Source of the DNA: Terriglobia bacterium
Lineage (GTDB): Bacteria; Acidobacteriota; Thermoanaerobaculia; Thermoanaerobaculales; Thermoanaerobaculaceae
Direction: 5' to 3'
Assembly (NCBI GenBank): GCA_020073245.1
Contig: JAIQFQ010000012.1
Span: 25,811-89,810 of the forward strand
DNA: 64,000 bases
Every line of letters starts with the position of its first letter. The first letter of the stretch is position 1. A model generated the notes under the pieces. That model had not been told where the DNA came from. It did not search any database and saw only the letters and a list, made by a program, of their open reading frames with translations. A program made the translations under genes and the position numbers. Positions 1 to 8,395 of the stretch are shown here, in pieces.

Positions 1-2
1 TG

Positions 3-1241
3 ATTGGCACGGCTGTCGTGATCTACACGACGTCCGGGGGGGCCCGCGCGGTGAGCCGGACGCAGACGTTACAGGCCGCAATCATCTTGACGGGCATGGT
101 GGCTGCGTTCGTCGCGATGGTGACGCTTCTGCCGGCCGATGTCTCGCTCTTCGATGCCCTGAGGGTGGCCGGGAAGGCCGGGAGGCTGAAGGCGATCGAC
201 CCTTCGTTCAGCCTCACGAACCGCTACACGCTGTGGTCTGGATTGATCGGAGGAACGTTCCTGCAGCTCTCATACTTCGGGACGGACCAGTCGCAGGTGC
301 AGCGCTACCTGAGCGGCAGTTCGGTCACGCAGAGCCGGCTCGGCTTGCTCTTCAACGGGATGGTCAAGGTCCCGATGCAGTTCGGAATCCTACTGGTCGG
401 CGCGACCCTGTTCGCGTTCTATCAGTTCCAGGCTCCGCCGGTGTTCTTCAACCCGGTCGAGACCGCCAACGTCCGGTCTTCGGCGGAGGGCGCGCGCTTT
501 GCCGAGGTGGAGGCCCAATACCGTGCGGCCCAGGCCGCGCAGGAGGTTCGGGCCCGCGAGTTGGCCGTCGCGATAAAGCGCGGCGATGATCGCGCGGGGG
601 ACGCCGTTGCCGCGTATCGCGCCGCCAGCGCCCGATCCGGCGATCTTCGCGCGGAAGCGATCTCGCTTATCCGCGCTGCCGACCCGAAGGCCGACCCCAG
701 CGACACCAACTACGTCTTCCTCAGCTTCGTGGTGCACAACCTGCCGGCGGGCCTCGTGGGGCTGGTGCTCGCGATGGTCTTCGCCGCCTCGATGTCGGCA
801 TCGTCTGCCGAGCTCAACTCGCTCGCCTCCACGTCGGTGGTGGACGTCTACCGACGCCTGCTGCGGCCGGGCGCGGGGAATGGGCACTACGTCCTCGTCT
901 CGCGGATCGCCACGGTGGGCTGGGGCGGGTTCGCGATCCTCTTCGCGGAGTACGCCAGCCGGCTCGGGTCACTGATCGAAGCCGTGAACATCCTGGGCTC
1001 GCTGTTCTACGGCACGATCCTGGGGGTGTTCCTGGCGGGGTTCTATCTGAAGCGAGTGTCGGGCTCCGCGGTGTTCGCCGCGGCGATCATCGCCGAGGCA
1101 CTCGTAGTCGGGTGTTTCCTGCTCACCCGCATTTCCTTCCTCTGGTACAACGTCGTCGGCTGTCTCGCGGTGCTCGCTCTGTCGTCGCTGTTCGAGAGCC
1201 TTCTCCCGCGACCCCACCCGGCTCCCGCTTCCGTCAGCTGA
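3..1241 (+). CDS. Sodium:solute symporter (SSS family), 5'-truncated by window edge
   Basis: Inner-membrane Na+-coupled symporter of the SSS (SLC5-like) family; substrate unknown. The reading frame is open to the window edge (it already encodes GTAVVIYTTSGG before the first GTG at 18), so the real start is upstream. The visible part carries hydrophobic helices, the family-typical segment YFGTDQSQVQRYLSG, and the late motif MVFAASMSASSAELNSLAS. Between two helices (about residues 145-235 of the visible part) is a hydrophilic Ala/Arg/Glu-rich stretch that looks coiled-coil and is longer than the loop in classical SSS proteins. It ends convergently with the DUF2911 gene, with a strong hairpin between them. 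Family call is secure; substrate is not. Confidence 0.88.
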   Translation: MGTAVVIYTTSGGARAVSRTQTLQAAIILTGMVAAFVAMVTLLPADVSLFDALRVAGKAGRLKAIDPSFSLTNRYTLWSGLIGGTFLQLSYFGTDQSQVQRYLSGSSVTQSRLGLLFNGMVKVPMQFGILLVGATLFAFYQFQAPPVFFNPVETANVRSSAEGARFAEVEAQYRAAQAAQEVRARELAVAIKRGDDRAGDAVAAYRAASARSGDLRAEAISLIRAADPKADPSDTNYVFLSFVVHNLPAGLVGLVLAMVFAASMSASSAELNSLASTSVVDVYRRLLRPGAGNGHYVLVSRIATVGWGGFAILFAEYASRLGSLIEAVNILGSLFYGTILGVFLAGFYLKRVSGSAVFAAAIIAEALVVGCFLLTRISFLWYNVVGCLAVLALSSLFESLLPRPHPAPASVS

Positions 1242-1289
1242 ATTCGCTCCGGCGTGCTCCAACGTGGTGCCGACGCCGCCAAAGGCAAA

Positions 1290-1313
1290 GGCGGCCCGGT
1301 CGTTCGGGCCGCC
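1290..1313. terminator. Hairpin between convergent genes
   Basis: Perfect 9-bp stem GGCGGCCCG / CGGGCCGCC with a 6-nt loop, 49 nt after the symporter stop and 43 nt after the DUF2911 stop on the other strand. No T-tract follows on either strand, so a bidirectional intrinsic or pause-type terminator is inferred from position and stem strength only. Confidence 0.55.
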
Positions 1314-1356
1314 CTCCAGGTTGGTCTGACTGTCCTGGGCCCGGAGCCCGGACCCC

Positions 1357-2202
1357 CTACTTCTTCTCCCACTCTTTGATCAGGTTGTCCACCATCACGG
1401 TGTCGGCCTTGGGGTCGGCGGCCTTGCCCACCGTGATCGCCTTCTTGGCGAGGGCGATGGCGTCCGCCTTCTTGCCATCGAGGGCGAGGAAACGGGCTTT
1501 CCCGGCCAGGTTGTACATCGTTTCCTTCATTGCGATCGACCTGTCCATCCAGCCCCTGGCTTCGTCGAGGTTCACATTGTTGTCGAGGCAGAAGGTCGCG
1601 GCGCGGTAGGGGAGGCGCCAGTCATCTACCGCCTTGCGGGCGGCGGCGAGCACCTTGGCGGTGGTATCGACCTTGACCGTGATCGGCACCGAGAGCTTCT
1701 CCCAGCAGATTGCCACGGTGGCGGAGTCGGTGGAGACCGCCGGGAACCAGAACGTCAGCAGCTCGCGGAACTCGTCGGGGTGCGGCGTGAGCTTGATCCG
1801 CAGGACGTCCTCGGTCTGCTTGTACTCGTACGCGCCCCACTGCTTGGCGCCCTTGTTGAAGATCACGGTCCACTCGTCCTTGCCGGGGATCGTGAAGAGC
1901 CCGTAGGTGCCGGCTGGCAGCTTGGTCCCTTCGATGGTGACCTCGTCAGAGAAGGTGATCGTGGTGGCCTCGTTGGCGCCGGTGCGCCACACCTGGTCGT
2001 ACGGAACGAGGCCGCCCCAGATCACGCGCCCCTTCACGCCCGGTCGGCAATAGGTGATCGTGATGTCGGTCAGACCGACGGTCTGCGAGACCGTGGCCTT
2101 GGGGCTCGGGCGCGGCAGGTCGAGCTGCGCGAGCGCGGGCGCGGCCGCCAACAACGTCGCGGCGAACAGAGCCGCGACTGCGAAAAGTTGTGTCTTCTTC
2201 AT
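1357..2202 (-). CDS. Secreted DUF2911 family protein
   Basis: 281-aa exported protein of unknown biochemical role. It begins with a clear Sec signal peptide (MKKTQLFAVAALFAATLLAAAPALAQ), followed by the DUF2911 domain (about residues 27-180) with the recognisable PRPSPKATVSQTVG and PAGTYGLFTIPG segments. The C-terminal 90 residues are helical and TPR-like (repeated A-x-x-x-A-K patterns). GGAGG lies 6 nt upstream of the ATG. A TTGACG-N17-TAACCT promoter precedes it. DUF2911 proteins are common in Bacteroidota and Acidobacteriota and sit in the periplasm or outer membrane; no enzyme activity is established. Confidence 0.85.
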   Translation of the reverse strand: MKKTQLFAVAALFAATLLAAAPALAQLDLPRPSPKATVSQTVGLTDITITYCRPGVKGRVIWGGLVPYDQVWRTGANEATTITFSDEVTIEGTKLPAGTYGLFTIPGKDEWTVIFNKGAKQWGAYEYKQTEDVLRIKLTPHPDEFRELLTFWFPAVSTDSATVAICWEKLSVPITVKVDTTAKVLAAARKAVDDWRLPYRAATFCLDNNVNLDEARGWMDRSIAMKETMYNLAGKARFLALDGKKADAIALAKKAITVGKAADPKADTVMVDNLIKEWEKK

Positions 2203-2504
2203 GGTGTCCTCCAGTCGGTGGGAGGTTAAGACAGAGTCGCATGAACGTCAACCGCGTCCTCCACGGCGTGCCGTGGAGTCGGGCGACCGCTTTCCCCGGG
2301 AACACGACGGCACCCCTTCGCGCACTCGGGCGCGCCAGAGACGTGCCTGGCACGACTGACATTGAGAGCGGGACGCGCTTCGTCTTTCCAACGGGGTGTG
2401 GTAGCCTCTCGCGTTCACCGCCCTGATCGAAACCGGGGCGACCGACGCGCAGGGCTGCCGGGAACACCGTCCACACCGGCCCGTGAACGCGCGGGGAGGG
2501 AAAC
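2203..2504. other. 302-nt divergent intergenic region
   Basis: Lies between the divergent DUF2911 and small basic protein genes. It contains the DUF2911 promoter and, at 2260-2277, a near-perfect palindrome TCCACGGC-GT-GCCGTGGA that could be an operator or short hairpin. No further gene is apparent. Confidence 0.5.
2223..2251 (-). promoter_or_regulatory. Sigma70-like promoter of the DUF2911 gene
   Basis: On the minus strand: -35 TTGACG (2246-2251), 17-nt spacer, -10 TAACCT (2223-2228). The -10 ends about 20 nt before the ATG at 2202, and a GGAGG ribosome site falls between. Confidence 0.5.
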
Positions 2505-2699
2505 GTGGCCTATAACCGTGGGGCCTCGATTGCGAAGCGCGAGCGTGAGCGCGCGCGACAGCAGCGGCAGAAAGAGAAAGCTGAACGGCGTGCCCAGCGC
2601 GCCGCGGAAAAGCTCGAGCGGCCTGCGTCTGAAAGCGACGTTGATCCGGACATTGCGGGGATCGTCCCTGGACCTCAGCCCCCCCAGGATGAGACCTGA
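2505..2699 (+). CDS. Small highly charged protein (64 aa)
   Basis: 64-residue hypothetical protein. Residues 1-43 are almost entirely Arg/Lys/Glu/Gln/Ala and should form one long charged helix; the last 20 residues are acidic and proline-rich (SESDVDPDIAGIVPGP). GGGAGGG is 6-10 nt upstream of the ATG, which supports translation. Similar short K/R/E-rich proteins with a MARNRGASFEKR-type start are common in Acidobacteriota and Deltaproteobacteria and have no assigned function. The composition is compatible with RNA or ribosome binding, but that is only inference. Confidence 0.7.
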   Translation: MAYNRGASIAKRERERARQQRQKEKAERRAQRAAEKLERPASESDVDPDIAGIVPGPQPPQDET

Positions 2700-2752
2700 G
2701 ACGTGGCCCGACCGTACTTCGCTCACCTGGAAGGGCCGCCGCGCGGGGGCCG

Positions 2753-3466
2753 TCAACTCGCCGCTTCGTCGGCCGCCAGCTCGATGCAACGGCCAACGAA
2801 CTGCTCGATGGCCTCGCGGCCTGCCTCCGACGTCTCGATGAACTCGATTCCGAGCTGACTGAGCTTCTCGCCCCGGGCGCCTGTAACCTCGCCGATCCGG
2901 GCGACCCGGCCTCTGGTGCGAAGGATGTGTTCTCGCAACCGCAGCTCGGCGTCAACGATCGTGTCGAGAGGCGGTGGCTCCTCCGTCTCGACCAGGATCC
3001 CGACCGCGCTGACGTTCTTGACGGCGAAGTGGCAGGCGGTATAGAGGTTCACCGGTTCCGGCACGTCGACCTTGAAGCGGCCGGAACTCCGCTTGCTGAC
3101 CTCGGTTGGCGAATCGGTCTGCAGGATTCGGGCAAGGTCGGCGGCCCTGTTTCCCAGCGCCTGGTCGAACCTGAATCCTGCTGCATAGACAGGGGTGGCC
3201 GCCCCACCGTCGGTCTGGGACGTGTCGCGCATGCGGCACCACACCACCGAGCCCGCCAGACGCAGGGTCGCGTCATCGGCATGTCTGAACGTGATCGAGT
3301 ACTTCCGGCCCACGCGCATCTGAGCGTTGGTCTCGACCGCCATTCCCGTGATGCTCATGTTCACGATTCTTGCATTTGCCGAGAGGTGCAGTGTGCCCTT
3401 TACACCCCGGACGATGTGGCGCTCGCTGCGGCGCCTCTCACGGAATTGACTGCCCTTGCGCGGCAT
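2753..3466 (-). CDS. Tandem PilZ-domain protein
   Basis: 237-aa cytoplasmic protein with two PilZ-like halves. Half one (about 10-95) has an Arg cluster RRSERHIVRG and NMSITGM (the D/N-x-S-x-x-G element). Half two (about 125-237) has KRSSGRFKV and NVSAVGI. PilZ domains bind cyclic di-GMP through RxxxR and D/NxSxxG, and both halves keep recognisable versions. It could therefore be a c-di-GMP effector controlling motility, exopolysaccharide or transcription. A second PilZ gene lies about 1.1 kb away on the other strand, with the rhomboid-like gene between them. Confidence 0.8.
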   Translation of the reverse strand: MPRKGSQFRERRRSERHIVRGVKGTLHLSANARIVNMSITGMAVETNAQMRVGRKYSITFRHADDATLRLAGSVVWCRMRDTSQTDGGAATPVYAAGFRFDQALGNRAADLARILQTDSPTEVSKRSSGRFKVDVPEPVNLYTACHFAVKNVSAVGILVETEEPPPLDTIVDAELRLREHILRTRGRVARIGEVTGARGEKLSQLGIEFIETSEAGREAIEQFVGRCIELAADEAAS

Positions 3467-3562
3467 CGTTCCGAGATGATACCAAATGTCCTGTGCGGGT
3501 GATCATCCGCAGGCGGGTCATTGGTCTGGGTCCGCCGTGTCGTTCTGGCTCGAGATCCGCGC

Positions 3563-4378
3563 TCAGTTGATCGTGGGGCCGCCACGGTCATCATCGCGTC
3601 TGATCACTCGCAGCCCGCGGCGTTTCGCCAGCCGGTCGATCTTCCGGCCGAGACGGCGGCCCCTCCATTCCAGCCACCGGACGCGCAGGCCGCGCTGAGG
3701 CGACCGGCGCGACAGGGCCAGGGCCGTGATCCCGGTTGCGCCGCAGATCCCGGCAAAGCCCGCCAGGTCCTTGGTCCCGAGGTAGGCGACGAACGCCAGC
3801 AGGATCCCGAGCCACAGGCACCAACGGGCCCTGATCGGCAGCACGAAGAAGAGGAGAATCGTGGCATCCCCGGCGAGTGTTGCGAACGCCGCGATCAGGA
3901 CCGCGAGCACCATCCGTTGGCCCTGCATGAGCTGGAATGGGAAGGCGGTCGGGCTCCCGCCAAGCCCGCTGCTGACAACGAGCTGGACGAGGGCGGCGAT
4001 CCCTGCCGCACCTGCCGTGGCCGCCAAGAGCAAGGTCCAGAACCGGCGGCGGCCCAGCCTGGCCCGCACGTCCTGCCCGAACCAGAACACGACCAGCAGC
4101 TCCAGGAGGATCCACAGGCTCGGACTCCCGAAGCCCACCAGGGGGTAGGTGACGAGCTGCCAGAGGTAACCGAGGCGCCAAACGGCGGGTGTCAAGCGCA
4201 ACAACGCCGGCACGACCGCGGTAGCCTCGAAGAACTGCAGAGCGTAGGTCCCAAACAGGATCGCCAAGAGGAAGACCAAGTCCGGCGTCGGTCGGCTGCC
4301 CGGCCACCCGAAGCCGCCGAATTCGGCGTGTCTGCGGTACGGTTGCCTGGGGTCCACGCTCTTCCCTCGCCGCCCCAT
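3563..4378 (-). CDS. Rhomboid-fold membrane protein lacking catalytic residues
   Basis: About 271 aa from the ATG at 4378 (GGAAAAG upstream); an in-frame start at 4507 would add 43 unconvincing basic residues. About six membrane helices are followed by a basic tail rich in Arg. The pattern YLWQLVTYPLVGFG, then a helix pair, then DATILLFFVLPIRARWCLW is typical of rhomboid-family proteins. The catalytic GxSG is absent (the equivalent stretch reads MQGQRMVLAVL), the His-x3-Asn of helix 2 is missing, and the last helix has CGATG in place of the catalytic His. I therefore call it an inactive, derlin/iRhom-like rhomboid; a proteolytic role is unlikely. Confidence 0.65.
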   Translation of the reverse strand: MGRRGKSVDPRQPYRRHAEFGGFGWPGSRPTPDLVFLLAILFGTYALQFFEATAVVPALLRLTPAVWRLGYLWQLVTYPLVGFGSPSLWILLELLVVFWFGQDVRARLGRRRFWTLLLAATAGAAGIAALVQLVVSSGLGGSPTAFPFQLMQGQRMVLAVLIAAFATLAGDATILLFFVLPIRARWCLWLGILLAFVAYLGTKDLAGFAGICGATGITALALSRRSPQRGLRVRWLEWRGRRLGRKIDRLAKRRGLRVIRRDDDRGGPTIN

Positions 4379-4575
4379 CTTTTCCGATCCTGCGCGGCGA
4401 TGCAACCGCCGACCGCCACTCTCGGGTTTCGAGGGACGGGGCAGGGCGTTCGTTCGCCGGACGGTCTGCCGACGGAGAAATCTGAGATTGGCCTTTCGCT
4501 GAGGCAACTCGTGTGAGATACGTCACCTCTTTTGCGCAATGAGGGGCGTCATCCTTATTCTCACGAAGGGGGCCC

Positions 4576-5289
4576 ATGGCCTCAGCGGGCGCCGTCATGT
4601 GGTACACCGTCCTGCCGGTCGGGCTCGACCCCGAGGCGACGGAGAGGGTCCGTGACGCGCTGGCGCCTCTCGACGCCGTGGTGACCGCCGGCGCCGACGA
4701 TTGGTCGGAAGCCTTGGATCTTGCGTCGGCCGGACGCTACGACGGCCTGGTCGTCGGCTACCCTCTGGGGGACGCCCCCGTGGCCGGCTTTCTCGCGTGC
4801 CTCCGCCGGCCAACGTGCCCGTGCCGTAACTCTGCCATCGTGCTGATCACCGATGACCGGTACCGGGCGGAAGGGGAGACTTACCTCGGGCGCGGCGCGA
4901 ACCGGGTTCTGACGTGGGACGAAGCGCCGTTGCGGTTGCCTGACGTCCTGGAGGACCTCTTCAAGGCCGCCCCCAGGGTGTTAGTCGAACTGTCGGTCCG
5001 CGTCATGCCGGTGAATGAGGGGCCCGTGGGTTCCGTGGCGTGCCGGACGGTGAACGTATCCTCCTCCGGCATGTTGCTCAGGCTGGCGGAAGGGTATCGC
5101 CCAGGGACCGTCCTCGTGTTCGAGATGGTGCTGCCGGGTTCGGTGGTCCCCGTATGCGGCCACGCTCGTGTCGTGCGCCGAACCTCCGTGCGACGGGAGC
5201 CGTTCCCCGGTGTGGGTGTTGCGTTCGCCGGCCTCCACGACAACGCCCGCGCCCGTCTTGCCTCGTTCCTCCAGTGCGCCGTCGCGTAG
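4576..5289 (+). CDS. Degenerate receiver + PilZ protein
   Basis: 237 aa. The N-terminal 135 residues resemble a CheY-type receiver (alternating strands and helices, IVLITDD near the strand-4 position), but the usual phospho-acceptor Asp is replaced at YDGLVVGYPL, so phosphorylation is doubtful. The C-terminal PilZ domain (about 137-237) has the NVSSSGM element; an RxxxR motif is poorly kept. GAAGGGGG sits 5 nt upstream of the ATG. It probably responds to cyclic di-GMP or a partner protein. It is divergent from the rhomboid-like gene. Confidence 0.72.
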   Translation: MASAGAVMWYTVLPVGLDPEATERVRDALAPLDAVVTAGADDWSEALDLASAGRYDGLVVGYPLGDAPVAGFLACLRRPTCPCRNSAIVLITDDRYRAEGETYLGRGANRVLTWDEAPLRLPDVLEDLFKAAPRVLVELSVRVMPVNEGPVGSVACRTVNVSSSGMLLRLAEGYRPGTVLVFEMVLPGSVVPVCGHARVVRRTSVRREPFPGVGVAFAGLHDNARARLASFLQCAVA

Positions 5290-5470
5290 CAATGGCTCCT
5301 GCCCGGGGCGCGCCGTGCGGGAGGACGCGCTTTTCGGGGCATCCCTGACACTTTTGGCACCCAGACGCAGGCAGGTGGCGGTGCAGCCGCAAGCCCCGTG
5401 CTCCATGCCTCGAAGGGCCGGCTCGATGGTGCCGTGTCGGCGGTAGACTGCCAAGGAAGGGAAACTTGCC

Positions 5471-7135
5471 ATGGCGGACGTCAGGAACCCACGCTCCCGT
5501 CACACAGGGGAATTGAGCCGGCGCGAACTGCTGCAGACCGGCCTGACAGGCGGGATGGCCGTGGCCGCCGCCGCGGCGATGCCGGCGCCGCTCCGTGGGT
5601 CGGACGACAAAGGGGCGCCCCGGATCCCGCCGTTCGAGCTGGAGGAGGCAACCGTCGCCCAACTCCAGGCGGAGATGGGCGCGGGGATGCGCACGGCCCG
5701 CTCGCTGGTCGAGGCTTACATCGCGCGCATCGAGGCGCTGGATCCCAGGCTCAGGGCGGTGATCGAGGTCAACCCCGAGGCGGTTGCGATCGCGACCTCA
5801 CTCGACGACGAGCGCAAGGCCAAAGGGCCGCGAGGGCCGCTTCATGGAATCCCGGTGCTGATCAAGGACAACATCTCCACGGCAGACCGCATGGCGACCA
5901 CCGCCGGGTCGCTGGCCCTGATCGGTGCAAAGGCACCGCGGGATTCCTCCGTCGCCGGCAGGCTACGCCTGGCCGGCGCGGTGATTCTCGGCAAGACCAA
6001 CCTCTCGGAGTGGGCCAACTTCCGTTCCTCGAAATCGTCGAGCGGGTGGAGCGCACGAGGCGGCCAGTGCCTCAACCCGTACGCATTCGATCGCAGCCCG
6101 TGCGGGTCGAGTTCAGGGAGCGGGGCGGCGGTCGCCGCGAACCTGGCGGTGGTCGCGGTAGGAACCGAGACCGACGGCTCGATCGTCTGCCCGTCGGCGG
6201 CCAACTCGCTGGTCGGAATCAAGCCGACGGTCGGCCTCGTGAGCCGCGCGGGGATCGTTCCTATCTCCCACTCCCAGGATACGGCCGGGCCGATGGCACG
6301 CAACGTCGCGGACGCGGCTGCGCTCCTCGGGGTTCTTGCCGGCGTGGACCCCCGCGACGGCGCGACCGCGCGAAGCCGGGCCAATGCGTCGGCCGACTAC
6401 ACCACGTTTCTCGATCCGAACGGCCTCAAGGGAGCCCGCATCGGTGTCGCCCGCACGAAGTTCTTCGGCTACAGTCCGGAAGCCGACGACCTCGCCGAGG
6501 CCGCGATCAAGGAGCTGAGGCGACTCGGGGCGGTCATCGTGGACCCCGCGAACATCCCGCACGCCGGGGAGTTCGACGACGCCGAGTTCGAGGTGCTGCT
6601 GTACGAGTTCAAGGCGAACCTCAACGCCTATCTCGCCGAATGGGCTCCCGGCGCCCCGGTCGGGACGCTCGCCGACGTGATCGCGTTCAACGAGAAGAAC
6701 CGCGACCGCGAGATGCCGTACTTCCTTCAGGACGTGATGGAGAAGGCCCAGGGGAAAGGGCCGCTCGCCGACAAGGCATACCTCAAGGCCCTCAAGAAGT
6801 GCCGGCGACTCTCGAGGACGCAGGGACTCGACGTCGTGATGCGCGAGCAGCGGCTCGACGCGATCGTGGCGCCGACCGGGTCACCGCCCTGGACGATCGA
6901 CCTCATCGACGGCGATCACTTCCTCGGCGCCAGTTCCACGCCCGCGGCGGTCTCTGGCTACCCCAGCATAACGGTCCCGGTCGGCTACGCGTTCGGCCTC
7001 CCCCTGGGGCTCACATTCATCGGCCGGCCGTGGTCCGAGGGAACCCTCATCCGCCTCGCGTACTCGTTCGAACAGGCGACGAAGCTCCGCCGCCCGCCGC
7101 GGTTCTCACCGTCGGCGGATCTCTCGGCCAGGTAG
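5471..7135 (+). CDS. Tat-exported amidase (amidase signature family)
   Basis: 554-aa member of the amidase signature family (GatA-like Ser-Ser-Lys hydrolases). Residues 16-40 form a twin-arginine signal (SRRELLQTG then an Ala-rich core), so the enzyme should be periplasmic, unlike the cytoplasmic GatA subunit of amidotransferase. Catalytic Lys132 is in GIPVLIKDNIST; the cis-Ser is in the CGSSSGSG cluster (213-215) and the nucleophile Ser237 in TETDGSIVCPS. AGGAAGGG lies about 9 nt upstream of the ATG, and a TAGACT -10 candidate is at 5444. The substrate is unknown; such enzymes hydrolyse simple amides or peptide amides. Confidence 0.88.
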   Translation: MADVRNPRSRHTGELSRRELLQTGLTGGMAVAAAAAMPAPLRGSDDKGAPRIPPFELEEATVAQLQAEMGAGMRTARSLVEAYIARIEALDPRLRAVIEVNPEAVAIATSLDDERKAKGPRGPLHGIPVLIKDNISTADRMATTAGSLALIGAKAPRDSSVAGRLRLAGAVILGKTNLSEWANFRSSKSSSGWSARGGQCLNPYAFDRSPCGSSSGSGAAVAANLAVVAVGTETDGSIVCPSAANSLVGIKPTVGLVSRAGIVPISHSQDTAGPMARNVADAAALLGVLAGVDPRDGATARSRANASADYTTFLDPNGLKGARIGVARTKFFGYSPEADDLAEAAIKELRRLGAVIVDPANIPHAGEFDDAEFEVLLYEFKANLNAYLAEWAPGAPVGTLADVIAFNEKNRDREMPYFLQDVMEKAQGKGPLADKAYLKALKKCRRLSRTQGLDVVMREQRLDAIVAPTGSPPWTIDLIDGDHFLGASSTPAAVSGYPSITVPVGYAFGLPLGLTFIGRPWSEGTLIRLAYSFEQATKLRRPPRFSPSADLSAR

Positions 7136-7206
7136 GGAACAATGTCCAGGCGCGCAACCGCGGGCGTTACTATCGCCGCAGTCTGGATTCGCGAGCCGTT
7201 GCATCG

Positions 7207-8244
7207 TCACCTCCGACGCTGCGGCTTCGCGAGCCTTGCGAGCTGCTCCCGGCTCAGCGGTGCGCAGTTGCCGGAGTAGTGCAGCACCGGGGGAGCCGCG
7301 TCCAGAAGCGGGGCCCACTGTCCGTCCGTCAGCCCGAGGAAGGGGAGCTTCCACGCCAGGGGGTCGACCACCGGAATCACCCCCTGCACATTGGTAGCCT
7401 TGCCGTCCGCCCACGCTACGGGGGCGAACGTTCCAGCGGCGACCCCTCGGACGATCGCGGAATCGTGGCAGTCTGCGCACACCCGTCCCTGCTTGGCGAT
7501 CGAGTGCGAGAACGTCGGTGCGAAGGTGATCATCGTCTTGCTTCGGTAGACGTAGGTGAGGAGATTGGCGGTCGTCACGCGGCCGTTGTGGTTGACGAGA
7601 AACACCATCCCCTGGAGAGGGATCTTGACGTCCTTGGCGCCTTCGATACGCGCTTCAATGTGGCAGTTGATGCATGTCTCGACCTTCGCGGCGTGACAGG
7701 CGCTGCAGGCGAGAGTGTCACGATGGACCGTGTGACTCGGAGACCTCGAGATGTCGGAGTGGCAGTTCTCGCAGCGCGTGTCGAGTACGCCGGGAAACAT
7801 GTAGCTGTCGTGCGCGACGCCGTCCCCATGAATCTCCCTCGCGCTGTGGCAGCTCATGCACTTCATGCCCTTTCGCGCGTGCACGTCGGGATCGTCCTTC
7901 TCCGCAGGGCCGTGGCACGCATCGCATGCGGCCTCCGCCACCGCCGGGTCCACCGAGTACGTCGCCCTGCTGCCGACATCCTTGCGGTGGCAGGCGTCGC
8001 AGCTGGTCGCATGACACTTGGCCTTGCCGCATCCGATCGCAGAGGCCGGGAGGCCGGTGATCCGCTCGAGGCCGCCCTGCTCCTTCGAGTAGATGAACTC
8101 GATCCCGCGGTTCGTGAAGTGGAGGCTCCTCGAGTAGAAGTTGTCGTCAGGGGGTCGGGTGGGCGAGGCGCTCTGAGCCGGTGCACTGATGGCCGCCAGG
8201 ATCAGGCACACCGCAGCGCCGAAGGTGAGGTCAGATCGCGCCAT
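7207..8244 (-). CDS. Periplasmic octaheme c-type cytochrome
   Basis: 345 aa with an N-terminal signal peptide. There are seven CxxCH haem sites (starting at residues 82, 107, 129, 158, 180, 191 and 256) plus one expanded CX4CH site (C72-C77-H78), giving eight predicted haems. The expanded site is followed four residues later by the next CxxCH. The haems are crowded into residues 72-195 with one outlier at 256; the C-terminal 85 residues have no haem motif. It is probably an electron carrier or a reductase of the multihaem family (OTR/NrfB/DmsE-like architectures exist), but the acceptor cannot be named. Haem assembly genes are not in the window. Confidence 0.85.
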   Translation of the reverse strand: MARSDLTFGAAVCLILAAISAPAQSASPTRPPDDNFYSRSLHFTNRGIEFIYSKEQGGLERITGLPASAIGCGKAKCHATSCDACHRKDVGSRATYSVDPAVAEAACDACHGPAEKDDPDVHARKGMKCMSCHSAREIHGDGVAHDSYMFPGVLDTRCENCHSDISRSPSHTVHRDTLACSACHAAKVETCINCHIEARIEGAKDVKIPLQGMVFLVNHNGRVTTANLLTYVYRSKTMITFAPTFSHSIAKQGRVCADCHDSAIVRGVAAGTFAPVAWADGKATNVQGVIPVVDPLAWKLPFLGLTDGQWAPLLDAAPPVLHYSGNCAPLSREQLARLAKPQRRR

Positions 8245-8279
8245 GTTCGTTCCCTCCGTGTCTCGATCAACGCCGGAGC

Positions 8280-8296
8280 CGCCAGGGTTCCTGGCG
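8280..8296. promoter_or_regulatory. Perfect hairpin upstream of the cytochrome gene
   Basis: CGCCAGG-GTT-CCTGGCG, 7-bp stem and 3-nt loop, 36 nt upstream of the cytochrome start on the minus strand. It could be a 5'-UTR hairpin or an operator half-site pair; no function is established. Confidence 0.35.
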
Positions 8297-8373
8297 TTGC
8301 AGGATCTCCGCGCGTCCTGAGAGAGTCCTTCGCAGCGCCCATTCTACGCACGCCTCGCCTTGGGGTTGCGGGC

Positions 8374-8395
8374 GCGCCGGCGCCCGGACCGGCGC
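8374..8395 (-). terminator. GC hairpin after the methyltransferase gene
   Basis: GCGCCGG / CCGGCGC with an 8-nt loop directly abutting the methyltransferase stop codon. No T-tract; called from position. Confidence 0.4.

Noticed and set aside
1334..1354. A three-unit heptamer-like stretch (CCGGAGC, CCGGACC) before the DUF2911 stop
   Set aside because: Too short to separate from GC-rich chance; left out of the array count.
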